Source: Kingdonia uniflora (Eukaryota; Streptophyta; Magnoliopsida; Ranunculales; Circaeasteraceae). From it: a stretch of 64,000 nucleotides of DNA. The notes under the pieces are model-generated. The model saw only the letters and a program-made list of their open reading frames with translations, was not told the origin of the DNA and did no database searches. Positions 10,530-20,462 of this stretch are shown piece by piece. The translations under genes were made by a program, and so were the position numbers. Where the stretch lies: assembly GCA_014058105.1 (NCBI GenBank), contig JACGCM010002285.1:930001-994000 (forward strand). Reading direction: 5' to 3'. The stretch's first letter is position 1, and every line of letters begins with the position of its first letter.

Positions 10530-11774
10530 ATGTCTTCATCATCTTCTGATGACGATATAATTATCCTAATGACGCTGGCGATTGTAGAAACACAGAGGCT
10601 CCACCATGAAAGTAGGCGCGTTCGCAGGTCCATACCGAGAAATAGAATTGCCGTTCACCTCCAACTTTTTCATGATTATTTTGCCGATGTACCGCTTTAC
10701 CCTGACTACTTGTTTCGTAGGAGATTTCGAATGAGGCGTCATTTGTTTCTCCGAATTCATGACTCTGTTGTTGCTCACGATCTGTACTTCGTACAGAAGA
10801 GAAATAATGCTGGTACCCTTGGTCTTTCTTCCCTTCAGAAGATAACTGTTGCTTTAAGAATGCTTACTTATGGAGTTTCTGGTGATTTCATGGACGAATA
10901 TTTGAAAATTGGGGAAACCACAGCTACGAAATGCTTAAAGAGTTTATGTCATGCGATTATAGATGTTTTCGGCGAGGAATATCTCCGGATACCGAATAGT
11001 AATGATGTCGCACGATTGTTGGTTGAAGGTGAACGTCGAGGGTTTCTAGGAATGCTAGGGAGCCTCGACTGCATGCACTGGTTATGGAAGAATTGTCCTA
11101 CTGCATGGCATGAGATGTACCAGGGCCATTATTTTCAACCGACTATCATTCTAGAAGCAGTTGCTTCGTACGATATGTGGATTTGGCATGCTTTTTTTGG
11201 GATGCCCGGATCTCACAGCAACATCAATGTCTTACAACAATCTAACCTATTTGCTGACCTTGTAGAAGGTCGTGCCCCCAAGGCCAATTTTGAGATTAAT
11301 GGAGTGTCATTTACTCAGGGTTATTACCTAACAGATGGGATATACCCGACATGGTCTACATTTGTGAAAACTATTCCTTCCCTGCGAGGAGCTGCGAATA
11401 AATACTTTGCACAACAGCAAGAATCAACAAGGAAAGATGTAGAAAGAGCATTTGGAGCATTGCAAGCACGTTTTACAATTTTACGGGGACCTGCACGTTA
11501 TTGGGATCCCGATGATCTTACTCAAATAATGATGGCGTGCATTATAATGCATAACATGATTGTCGAGGATGAGAGAAAGCTGTATATTACTAATTTCGAC
11601 TATGAACAAATTGAATCCGTCCTACCGATAGAAGTTATCTCCAACGAAAATGAGAATTTTGATCAATTCGTTGATCGACACCTTCAACTACGAAATGAGG
11701 CTGCTCATTGTACTCTCCAAGCCGAGCTTGTGAAACATTTATGGAACCACTACAGTGATAATTATTCTGGTTGA
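10530..11774 (+). CDS. PIF/Harbinger DDE transposase (intact)
   Basis: A 414-residue single-exon frame from the ATG at 10530 (MSSSSSDDD). It shows the HARBI1/DDE_Tnp_4 layout: N-terminal FRRRFRMRRHLFLRI and SLQKITVALRMLTYG helix-turn-helix-like region, then the catalytic triad D180 (GSLDCMHW), D269 (YLTDGIYP) and E305 (RKDVERAFGALQ), with the HNMIVEDER motif after it. Length and spacing (35 residues between second D and E) fit the family. There are no internal stops. It would cut and join transposon ends at TWA targets in the nucleus, normally together with the Myb-like partner encoded convergently at 11993-12908. The longer frame from 10509 would need a TTG start and is less likely. Confidence 0.93.
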   Translation: MSSSSSDDDIIILMTLAIVETQRLHHESRRVRRSIPRNRIAVHLQLFHDYFADVPLYPDYLFRRRFRMRRHLFLRIHDSVVAHDLYFVQKRNNAGTLGLSSLQKITVALRMLTYGVSGDFMDEYLKIGETTATKCLKSLCHAIIDVFGEEYLRIPNSNDVARLLVEGERRGFLGMLGSLDCMHWLWKNCPTAWHEMYQGHYFQPTIILEAVASYDMWIWHAFFGMPGSHSNINVLQQSNLFADLVEGRAPKANFEINGVSFTQGYYLTDGIYPTWSTFVKTIPSLRGAANKYFAQQQESTRKDVERAFGALQARFTILRGPARYWDPDDLTQIMMACIIMHNMIVEDERKLYITNFDYEQIESVLPIEVISNENENFDQFVDRHLQLRNEAAHCTLQAELVKHLWNHYSDNYSG

Positions 11775-11992
11775 AATGTACATTAAGTGTTTTGTAACGT
11801 TTAATAATGTCACGTTATTAATTGTCAAGAATGTTTTCTGTATTACAATAAGTGTCCCCAAAAATTTTACGTAGGAAAATATAACATTGCAAGAGTTACT
11901 GAGCCTAGCTCCTTAAAATAAAAAAAATCCTACGACCCACCTAATACATAAAAATAAAACATAGAAATTTGAATTGGCAACAAAATAATTAA

Positions 11993-12908
11993 TCACGGAA
12001 ACAAACTTCTCCTCGCCATAATCTTCTTCTTCTCCTGCTCATAGAACTGCTTTGCCATCTCATCCATATCGTCTGTTATATTTATACGCATAATACGTTC
12101 ATCATGTTCAAACTCTTGTAGTTTAAGCTTCCTCTCATGTGCATTCTTCCTATCTTCAATGTAGCTTCCCATAAGCTCCGAAAGCTCTGAGATTCCGGGA
12201 ATTTCATAATTTGTTCCCTTTCGCCTCCTTAATTCTTTTCCTGCTTTCCTTCCCCTAGGGCGCTGATTCTTGTTTGGCGACACCACTTCATCGTCATCTT
12301 CATTCAAGTCAGTTGCTGGAGATGAGTTGTTACTTGAATTGCGTCTACGAGATGAAGTAGAACTTTGTGGACGTAGTTGGTCATTAGTTTTTTCTACATA
12401 ATCTTGCCACTTTTTGTGCAATCTAAGTTCCTTCCAGTAACGTACTAGCTTGAATTCTTTCTTCTCAATCTTTTTATACATGATTTTCGTTTTCTCTATC
12501 TGTTACAAAATAGAATAATTGCCTATATTAATAATTATTGCATTAACATATTTTACTACTTTATAATAATTGACATACCTTGCCGTCTTCACCGAGGTTT
12601 TTGCCACTCTTACGACTTGCTGAAATGTTAGCATAGTACCCACAGAATTTGTTAACATATTTTTGGATTTCGCCCCACCGATTTTGTATCGAACCAGCAG
12701 TACGACGTGACTCAAGTTCTCCATGTTGTACAAAATAATTATGAACCCGATCCCAAAAACATGTAGCCTTTTGGCCCGTGCCACGAATTTCATCAAAGCT
12801 AGTATTTAGCCACGCTGATACAATTAACAAATCTTCGTCTTCATCGTAGTTTCTTCGTGCAATTGACGGTGACACGAGCAGAATTGGATTGCTAGAGCCA
12901 GCCGACAT
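11993..12908 (-). CDS. Harbinger Myb/SANT-like accessory protein
   Basis: Two exons with phase-0 junctions: 12579-12908 and 11993-12499 (donor GTATGTC, acceptor TAACAG). The first encodes a trihelix-like Myb/SANT domain (YDEDEDLLIVSAWLNTSF, FWDRVHNYF, RTAGSIQNRWGEIQKYVNKF). The second encodes a NAM-associated-like C-terminal region with acidic and Arg/Lys-rich parts, then a long helix ending EKKKIMARR. Such proteins bind the transposon ends and bring the transposase to the nucleus. An upstream frame at 12892-13116 (MDKNNHQPN, Gln/Pro/Phe-rich) looks like the natural N-terminus but is one base out of frame. The copy may therefore be frameshifted, or start at 12908. Confidence 0.85.
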
Positions 12909-13329
12909 AGATGCTTTCGATGTTGAATGAAATTGGTTTATGAGGTGGAGAGTATTGTGGGTAATGTGGCTGAAAATACTGTGATTGAGAGAATTGTGAC
13001 TGATAAAATTGATTTTGAGAGAATTGAGGAGGAGGAAGAGGAGGTGAGTTTGAGTTATTTTGTAAAAAATGTTGAAAGCCGTACCAATTATTGGGCTGGT
13101 GATTGTTCTTATCCATTTGTTCTTGAAATAAAAATAGTGAGAGTGAACAATTTAAGAGGAGGAGTAGAGAGGAGAGCTGATATTTTTGAGAGATAACTAG
13201 TTGATGGCATTTTAAAGATATTTTACATTTGACCGTTTTTTTGTTACCGTTTGATCTAAGTTTAAATTATTTTTTTTTAAAAGCATTAACTAATTTAGAA
13301 AGAAAAAAAAATTAAAAATTAAAAAAAAA

Positions 13330-13593
13330 AACACCGCGCCAATTGAATTGGCGCACAAACACATTTTTTTTAAAATATTTCTATTTAATAAAGCCAAAAA
13401 AAGATTTAAATAAATATAAAAAAACTAAAATAATAAATACAGAATGCCAATTGAATTGGCGTTTTTAACACATTTTTTATATTTGATTTCATGTGGGCCA
13501 TTCACGCGATTTTAGCGATAGCCAACCTGAAAAACGTAATTTGCGTGAAATTGGATAGTTATCATAGCGATAGCTATCCTGCTGCCCATGCTC
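13330..13593. repeat. right subterminal region and TIR of Harbinger element 1
   Basis: Holds CGCCAATTGAATTGGCGC-type palindromes at about 13336-13355 and 13446-13463, then ATAGCGATAGCTATCCTGCT and the terminal repeat ending at 13593. The same block, nearly unchanged, forms the right half of the small element 38874-39368. Confidence 0.7.
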
Positions 13594-13596
13594 TTA

Positions 13597-14240
13597 CTGG
13601 CATACTTCTGCCCCTTTATTAGAGGATTGTCCCTGCCAAATGTATGACTAGGGGGGCTGTGTATATTTGCATACTATTTTGAGAATGTATACATGCATGC
13701 TTTTGCCCAGTAGTAGAGGGTGAATGTGATTTCATTGTTGCGTACCCATACAATGAAGTTATGTATTAATGTGCATTTTTCTCATCCATGATGACCATGT
13801 AAGAGGGAGTTTACATATATAGCTAGGACTGAACTCAGGAGGGAGGCTTAGGTGGTGCAGGTTCCTAAGAAAATTGATTATTTTGGGTAATTTCAGGGTA
13901 TTTAATTTAATTTTTTCTTCAAGTTTTCATTATTAAGCTAGATAGTTAAATACCCGGGGATGCTAGGGAATTCCCTGTGTCCTTGGACACTGAAGGATGT
14001 GTTGATAGATAAAATAATCTATCATGTGACTTTTTTTTTTTAGGTAAACCACCTATCATGTAACTTTTTTTAATAAATAATCCAACTTCAAAATCTTTTT
14101 CCTTGATAATTGATGTTCGAGAACTGAAACTGCACAGAAGGAATCTTTTCATGTGAGAGAATGTGTCTTTACAAAGACCTAGAAATCACAGATGATGGGT
14201 CTCTCTGTCAAACCCTAATAGGGTTAGATGCATTTTGGCA
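13597..14240. other. duplicated PGIP 5' flank, right of Harbinger element 1
   Basis: No gene is seen. The sequence aligns with 20690-21000 and 22950-23440 (shared GTATGACTAGG, TCATGTGAGAGA and ACAAAGACCTGGAAATCAC-like blocks). The first ~65 bases repeat the sequence just left of the Harbinger element (3466-3530). Confidence 0.55.
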
Positions 14241-14243
14241 TTA

Positions 14244-14738
14244 GAGCATCTCCTAAAGTGTCTAACTACCTTGGATGCAAAAAAGCCAAATTCAAGGTAG
14301 TCAGACTCAATTTCCTTCAAGAGTACCTGACTTGGGGGCACCTGCTTGGATTTTGAACTAAGCGCATTGGGCGCCTGTTTGTATTTTAAATAGAAGTGGG
14401 TAGATAATGACGCATGTGCCCTTGTTTGTCTAAGAAATTACGTAGAAGATTACAGATAATGACATTACGTAGAAGATTACCTATAATGACGAATGTGCCC
14501 TTGTCTAAGAAAATGAAATGATTTGGTTTTGGAAGCAGTGTAACATGCGCCTAAGAGTTGGGCGCCTAATTAAAAAAAAAATTAATCGCTACTTAAAAAT
14601 CCCAGACCGAGTCTTGGATTTCAAGGCTGAGACTTGGTTTTTGAGTCTCAAAACCAAGTAAGTCAAGCACTGTTGGAGGGCGAAAAGCTAACGTGGCAGC
14701 TGAAAATCTAAGGAAGTCAAGCACTTTAGGAGTTGCTC
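14244..14738. mobile_element. Harbinger-type MITE with TTA duplications (495 bp)
   Basis: Ends GAGCATCTCCTAAAGTG and its inverse CACTTTAGGAGTTGCTC, flanked by TTA at 14241-14243 and 14739-14741. The paralogous position near 20990 (GAATGCATTAGGGTCC) lacks it, which gives an empty site. There is no coding capacity. Confidence 0.85.
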
Positions 14739-14741
14739 TTA

Positions 14742-15192
14742 GCGTTAGGGTTCCTGGATCCCAGTCGACATTTCTTACAACGTGAAACTCGATGCCAAAA
14801 GTAGATTGGTCTACTTTCTAGAATCCATTGTTGGATCGCTCTACCTTCCCCCATCAGTCCATTATTTCATTCTTAAAAAAGTTCACAGAGAAGCAGAGAT
14901 TGTTAGTAGTAGTGCCCATGGTGTAATTCCAACAACTTATGGAGTGGAAGAGAAATTTTATACCGAGGAAATTTCTCATGTGCAGCTGCTATATCTTTTT
15001 GTTTACCTCAGATTACAAGTTTTGCACAAAAACGGAAGGGCTACAATTTTGCAACTTGACACATGCTTTGCAATGTAGTATTGTATGGCACACTCTTGTA
15101 CTACTTTGAAATACCGTACTTGACGTATGGACGTCCACCACACATTATAACACGCTTTATGCAGAGATGGAGATGTAGAAAGTTATCTATTA
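14742..15192. other. duplicated PGIP 3' flank, copy 2
   Basis: Aligns with 1440-1900 and 20990-21400. The open frame at 14782-15078 is not conserved between the copies and is not called as a gene. Confidence 0.5.
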
Positions 15193-15530
15193 GAGCATCA
15201 GCAGCAGGATAGGTAAGTTAGTGAGCCATGTCATCACTTTTCCTGACGGGTAACTAGGTAAAAATTGAAGTCCTTTTTCAGCATCTACATATTTGCTAAC
15301 CAGCTCAGCACCAAAAATTATTAAAGGTAACTTTACCAATATAATAATTGATACATTGGAGAAAGATGATCGCTAGCGGGAAAGGAACAGATTATCGCTA
15401 GCGGGTGGCTATATGTAGCGATGTTTTATCTCGATCTGAGCAAGATTTGGATATTGGCCATCCTGGAAAAGAGGGAATTATGTGTTTTTGCATGCCAGTT
15501 TGCATATTGGCCATCCTGCTGCCCATGCTC
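15193..15530. mobile_element. Harbinger-type MITE (338 bp)
   Basis: Left end GAGCATCAGCAGCAGGATAG, right end inverse CCATCCTGCTGCCCATGCTC, TTA at 15190-15192 and 15531-15533. The right terminus matches that of Harbinger element 1, so that family probably mobilised it. Confidence 0.88.
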
Positions 15531-16095
15531 TTAGGGGTCTAATCGATTTTTATTCTTTGTGATATTGATCATTGTAATTTTGATGGTGGTTAAGAATAAG
15601 AAGAAACACAAAATCGACGTTTTCAACATTGCTCACTTGCATTTAGATTTGAGAAGTTTCCCACACAAGTACTTATTATAAATATAAGCGGAGTCATCTC
15701 ACTGCGCAACTGATTATAACTTACATTAAAGAGATACATCAGAGAAATTTCTTGGCCTAATTGTGGTGGTATGCTTCCCTTGATCTGATTGTGGCCTAGA
15801 TCTAAAATTTGCAAGCCTTCCTGAAACTTCAATGTACTTAAATTGAAATCAAATAAATTCTACGAAATATTGATCTCGTATGTTGACCTCTCCGGATTGA
15901 ACAGCATTGGCGGATCACCCCCCAACTTGTTTTTCGACAAATCGATGACCAAGAAATTCAACTTACCTACTCACTTTAGGATCGATCCGTTGAGTTTGTT
16001 GTGACGAAGTAATAGATCTGGTGGTGATAAGGCATTGAATTATCCAAATGATTCTGGGATTGATCCCGTCAATCTGTTCTTTTCCAAGTAGAGCA

Positions 16096-17041
16096 TGTTG
16101 AGCCGCAAGCGCGGAAGCCACAAACTCCAAGTCGATTTGGGTTAGCAATGAACAAACACAAACAAAGAAACACACAACACCAAGATTATAGTGGTTCGAC
16201 AAATTGCCTACGTCCACTTTCAAAAGAGAGAGATAAAGTTTATTCAATGTCCCAATTACAATCACTCAAGCCCAATTTTGGATTTCACACTCAAGAAATT
16301 CCCCAAATGTTCTCACCAAAAGATTGTCAAAATGTTGCTCACAAATGACTTAGGTTTCCCTTTATATACTAGGGAAAACCTATTATAATCGCTCAAATCT
16401 CGAGGCAAACAAGAGGCTTGAAATCCATAAAAAAAAACCAAGTTACGAGATTTCGTTCGAACGACATAGGGAGTCGTTAAGCCCGGAAGCCACAAACTCC
16501 AAGTCGATTTGGATTAGCAATGAACAAATACAAACAAAGAAACACACAACACCAAGATTATAGTGGTTCGGCAAATTACCTACGTCCACTTTTAAGAAAG
16601 AGAGAGAGAGAGTTTATTCAATGTCCCAATTACAATCACTCAAGCCCAATTTTGGATTTCTCACTCAAAAAATCCCCCAAATGTTCTCACCAAAAGATTG
16701 TCAAAAGGTTGCTCACAAATGACTTAGGTTTCCCTTTATATACTAGGGAAAACCTATTACAATCGCTCAAATCTCGAGGCAAACAAGAGGTTCGAAACCA
16801 TCAAGAAAACTAAGTTACGAGATTTCGTTCGAGCGACATAGGGATTCGTTCGAACAAAACTTTGCGTCTGGGCCAAACTTCCAGGAGGATACAAGAGTCG
16901 TTTGAACGGATTCAAGAGTCGTTCGAACAAAACTTTGCGTCTGGGCCAAAATTCCAAGAGGATACAAGAGTCGTTCGAACGGATTCAAGAGTCGTTCGAA
17001 CGACCTGGGCCCAAAACCAAAAAAGCATAAATAACTCCACA
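16096..17041 (-). mobile_element. solo LTR with internal 0.38-kb tandem duplication
   Basis: Begins TGTTGAGC and ends CTCCACA, flanked by GAGCA at 16091-16095 and 17042-17046 inside PGIP copy 2. A segment of about 376 bp (from GGAAGCCACAAACTCC) occurs twice in tandem, at about 16112-16490 and 16488-16865. A second ~77-bp repeat with TTCGAAC palindromes is at about 16850-17000. A TATATAAAGGG box on the minus strand lies in each copy. No internal coding domain is seen. Confidence 0.75.
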
Positions 17042-17439
17042 GAGCAGTCCTAGGTTCCGTAGCTTGAAGAGGCTCGGAGGGATTGAACCGATAACAAGTT
17101 GTCTGAAAGGTTCAGATAAGTGAGGGTAATGAGTTTGCTGTGAAACTGGGGGATATGACCTGAGAGCTTGAGTGAACTCAGTTGTAGTACTTTCTGTAGT
17201 ACTTTCTGAAACATCCATAGTTGGATTGGTTTAATTTCGTGCCAAAACTAGTTTAGAGAGGTCCTAGTTGTCAGAGTCTATCCCGCGATTCATCCTCGTC
17301 AGAGAATGTTTGGTGGATCAACTACAGTTGGACTTGGCACTATCAGTTAACTGGTAAATCTCACGTCAGGTAAGTATGACTTATGAAGACCTTGGTATGA
17401 GTTTAGAAACTTAAATTATTTTTTTTCAAATAAAACTGT

Positions 17440-17575
17440 TCATGTTCGAACATGATTTTCTCATGTTCGAATATGTTCCATCTGAGATGAAAAAGGCTAT
17501 CATGTTCGAACATGTTTGTTCTTAGTTGAATTTTCAGCTCATGTTTGAACATGTTTTGACCATGTTCGAACATGA
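17440..17575. repeat. CATGTTCGAACATG palindrome array
   Basis: Five copies of CATGTTCGAACATG or one-base variants lie within 135 bp. They may be an LTR regulatory array. Related TTCGAA-centred palindromes recur at 16850-17000 and 18660-18860. Confidence 0.7.
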
Positions 17576-18659
17576 CGAGATTTTTGGGCAATTTTTCATA
17601 AAAACTCAGTTTTCTCTTTTATGTTATTCACTTCGTTTTAGGGGCTTTTTACTCATACCAAAGGGCAATTCTCAAGAGCAAGTTTTCCAAGAGATCACTA
17701 TTAATCCTCTTGCTTTTGAGAGTTGCAATTCACTTCCCATATACCCAATTCGAGATTTGAAAGCTTGAGGGATTCGAGCTTGGGATCTTTGGTGTGTGAT
17801 CCAAAGCGAGACGTTGCGAGAACTGATTATGAGAAGATTGATTGCAATGAGGTAACCATGGGATATGCATTATCGAGTCTGTAAGTGATTGAATTCTGGT
17901 AATACTCTTTCAATATTGGATTTATAGGTCTCTAACCTATCTAACCAGTTATCCAATTTCTCAGAATCGATTGAACCGTCGAATATTGGAATTTAATTTT
18001 AAAATCGATACCAAGATTACGCATATGATTCATGGACTTACCAATAAACGATCTCTCCTCGACGGATTCGGCATCACTAGAATCTCTATCTTCCTCGTTA
18101 CCCACGTCCTTCTCATCCTCAACAACTTCTTTCTTCTTCGTGCGTTTTTGTCGTTTCATCCAAGTGGATGTTTTCGCGAGGTTTGAGAGACGTAATTACT
18201 CTACTAACTCCCCTAGAGTAGTAGTTAAGTCAAAAACTTTCGTTTCCAACTTCGTGAGCCGATCTTCGGAATCGCACATCTTCGAATTTGCCTTTTTTTT
18301 AGTTAGGTTTTTAGTGAATTTTTAACAGATCTTCATTTGCTTGAGTCGGTCACGTGTAGAGACCATAAACCACAACCCCCTGAGAATCGTTACTTGAATC
18401 TTTGATACCATTTAATCCACAATCGAATTGATATTAACCTAATTGAAGAAATTAATGTGAAGAACACAAAATTGGTGGGTAAAATTTTCTAAAAAGAGCT
18501 TCAATTGTTCAAAATTTGATTACAATGAATTCCTCTCTTGATCTCTCTCCAGATCTCTGGATCCCTTTTACATTGCCTAGCCTTTCCCTCTTGAAGGTTA
18601 GAAGTTTCCTAGTTTCAACATAGGACAAGAATGCCCTTGAAGCGACCTAAAAATATGAT

Positions 18660-18860
18660 AAGTCGTAACTCTGTTCGAATAGAACCATTCTCTATTTGAA
18701 TAAACTACTTAGTACAGTGTTTGTTCGAATAGACCCAAAAGTCTATTCGAATAGACTACTCAGAATAGTCTCTATTCAAATAGAATATTTGTCTATTCGA
18801 ACAGAAGACTCAGAACTTGTTCTGTTCGAATATAACAAATGTCTATTCGAACAAACTTCA
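18660..18860. repeat. TCTATTCGAATAGA palindrome array
   Basis: About eight copies of GTCTATTCGAATAGAC-like half or full palindromes occur within 200 bp of the gypsy-relic LTR. Confidence 0.7.
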
Positions 18861-19140
18861 CATTTTATCTATTTCTAAGGGGTTTAATGTCTAGATCCTC
18901 TTGGATCATTTTGTGAGGGCCTTGTAATCATCTGGGTGACGTTAGCTAGATAACGATGGAGATTGGAGAGATGATAAGAGGGGGATAAAGAAAGTGAGAG
19001 AGATACAAAAAATAGTAGTAGTGTTGTCCATGGAGTAGCTATGAAGATTGAGTAGAAGAGCATATTTATATAGCGTTTTTCATGTCTTAGCGAGAGGACT
19101 GCTCATCTTACTCATTGTAGATTTCATTATAACCAGCTAA

Positions 19141-19887
19141 GAGCAGTAACAGGATATCAAATATAACGATAACTTTCCTAAACTCTTCAATTAATACTTT
19201 TTCAGCCTTTGTAAATTAGCAATAGCTATAATTTGGGATTCTATCGAGAGAGTTAGTAAGAGCATCCACAACAGCCTCCCTAAACTTATTTTAGGGAGGC
19301 AAAAAGTAAAAAAATGGCTTTTATAGGCTTCATATCCCTATTTTTTTCTTTCTCTCTCCTCAAGTATAGGGAGTCTAGAAAAATATTTGGTGAGCCACGT
19401 AGGACTCTTATATTACTTATATTACGTGTAAAGTTACTTTAGAGGTTTAAAGTAAAGAAAAATGTTACTTTTTGCCTCTTATTTTTAAACTTAACTAATT
19501 TGAAGTGGTTTAGGTAGTTAATTATGTGATGTGTCTCCTTTTTGTAGGGAGTCTGCTACATCCACAACATCAAAGTTGGGTTGAAACTTTTCAAAACTAC
19601 TCCCTATTATAGAGAGGCTGATGTGGATGCTCTAACTACATGTAGCGATCCGAAAGTTACCCTCTTTCTTACGCATCAACATCCTTTATAACTTGACACT
19701 ATAAGCTTAACCTTTATTTTCTCATCTCTCCAATATTTAACCTTTATTTTCACCTTTTTTATGGAAATAAGTTGACGCGGAGATGTAATTTAGCGATGCT
19801 GAAAAACCAAATTACTTTTTGAATTGCTAGAATTCTGTTAATTGTATTACCTGGCAGTCTACAATCCTTACCATGCTACTGTTGCTT
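19141..19887. mobile_element. outer Harbinger-type MITE in PGIP copy 2 promoter
   Basis: Starts GAGCAGTAACAGGATA and ends TACTGTTGCTT, with TAA at 19138-19140 and 19888-19890. The matching place in copy 1 (CCAGCTAAGGAGG near 3135-3150) is uninterrupted. A second MITE is inserted within it. Confidence 0.65.
19260..19632. mobile_element. nested Harbinger-type MITE (373 bp)
   Basis: Ends GAGCATCCACAACAGCCTCC and GGCTGATGTGGATGCTC, flanked by TAA at 19257-19259 and 19633-19635. The termini are close to those of Harbinger element 2 (GAGCATCCACAGCAG). Confidence 0.88.
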
Positions 19888-20010
19888 TAAGGAACTTGAT
19901 TTGTTGAACCTTTAGTTATTGCTTTAACCCAACTGAAATTATTATGGATTTGCTGGTAAACTTTGACTTCATGCAGTCTACTGAATTTATAACATATTCA
20001 AGATGGTTTA

Positions 20011-20459
20011 GAGCATCAACAGCAGGTTAGGTATCGCTAATATAGCGATCCTAATGATGTAAAAACTTCTTTTTCAGGATTGCTATCGCTCAAATTGTAT
20101 TCCTATTCATAAAATCAGTGGCTATATGTGGCGATGTTGTTATGCTCAGAATTTGTCAGATGGCTCACACGTTTAATGTTTTTAAATTGGTTTTGTGTGT
20201 GTATGCCACTTTCAATGGCGCACAATATTATTATTTTTTATTTAATAAAAAATGTAGTGCGCCAATTGAGTTGGCGCATCGTCAATTCAATTGGCTCAAT
20301 TTTAAAAACAAAAACAAAAACAACCTGACATTATCTGACTTGGCGCTTAGCGCATCCCTACCCTGAAAAAGATAAATTTTGTACTGATTGCTACATGTAA
20401 GATTTTCTCTAGATTTTAAGCCTATGTGGCTGGTTAATATACCCAGCCTGATGATGCTC
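20011..20459. mobile_element. Harbinger-1-related MITE (449 bp)
   Basis: Ends GAGCATCAACAGCAGG and CAGCCTGATGATGCTC, TTA at 20008-20010 and 20460-20462. It contains GCGCCAATTGAGTTGGCGC and CAATTCAATTGGC motifs like the subterminal palindromes of element 1. Copies 1 and 3 show the empty site (GATGGTTTAGAGATATG at ~3258, GATGGTTAGTAGATAT at ~22778). Confidence 0.88.
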
Positions 20460-20462
20460 TTA

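Larger units (their letters stand above)
3534..13593. mobile_element. PIF/Harbinger element 1: complete, 10 kb, with PMD and captured genes
   Basis: The left end reads GAGCATGGGCAGCAGAATGG. The right end is its imperfect inverse (GAGCATGGGCAGCAGGATAG on the minus strand). Both ends are flanked by TTA (3531-3533 and 13594-13596), the 3-bp TWA duplication typical of PIF/Harbinger. Contents in order are a PMD gene (+), CDK-like kinase fragments (+), an apparent SLU7 fragment (+), an intact DDE transposase (+) and a Myb/SANT accessory gene (-). Subterminal palindromes CGCCAATTGAATTGGCGC or variants lie near both ends. With an intact transposase the element could be autonomous, though the accessory gene may be frameshifted at its N-terminus. 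Confidence 0.9.
17200..18880 (-). mobile_element. truncated Ty3/gypsy relic: 5' LTR, PBS and gag start
   Basis: An iMet-type primer binding site (TGGTATCAAAG on the minus strand) lies at about 18400-18410. Two bases away an LTR-like region runs from 18413 to about 18855. To the left is a broken gag: DRLTKLETKVFDLTTTLGEL near 18190-18290, and in another frame IPIFDGSIDSEKLDNWLDRL near 17910-17990, which is the usual start of a gypsy capsid. No reverse transcriptase remains. The left part (17200-17840) looks like a different LTR U5 end, so the relic is composite. Confidence 0.6.
15640..19031 (-). pseudogene. PGIP: PGIP copy 2, broken into three pieces by insertions
   Basis: Minus-strand remnants are spread over 3.4 kb. 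The signal-peptide start lies at about 18905-19031 (ATG at 19031, CHPDDYKAL-like block decayed to RHPDDYKAL). A repeat segment lies at about 17046-17195 (SLFKLRNLGLL-type). The C-terminal half is at about 15640-16095 (FQEGLQILDLGHNQIKGSIP, YLFNVSYNQL). A solo LTR (16096-17041) and a truncated gypsy relic (about 17200-18880) separate the pieces. The cysteine cap, the first four or so repeats and the reading frame are lost. A TATATAAATATG box near 19052-19063 is still present upstream. Confidence 0.85.

Noticed and set aside
17403..17591. Minus-strand repetitive frame (MFEHE repeats)
   Set aside because: Translation of the CATGTTCGAACATG palindrome array, not a protein.
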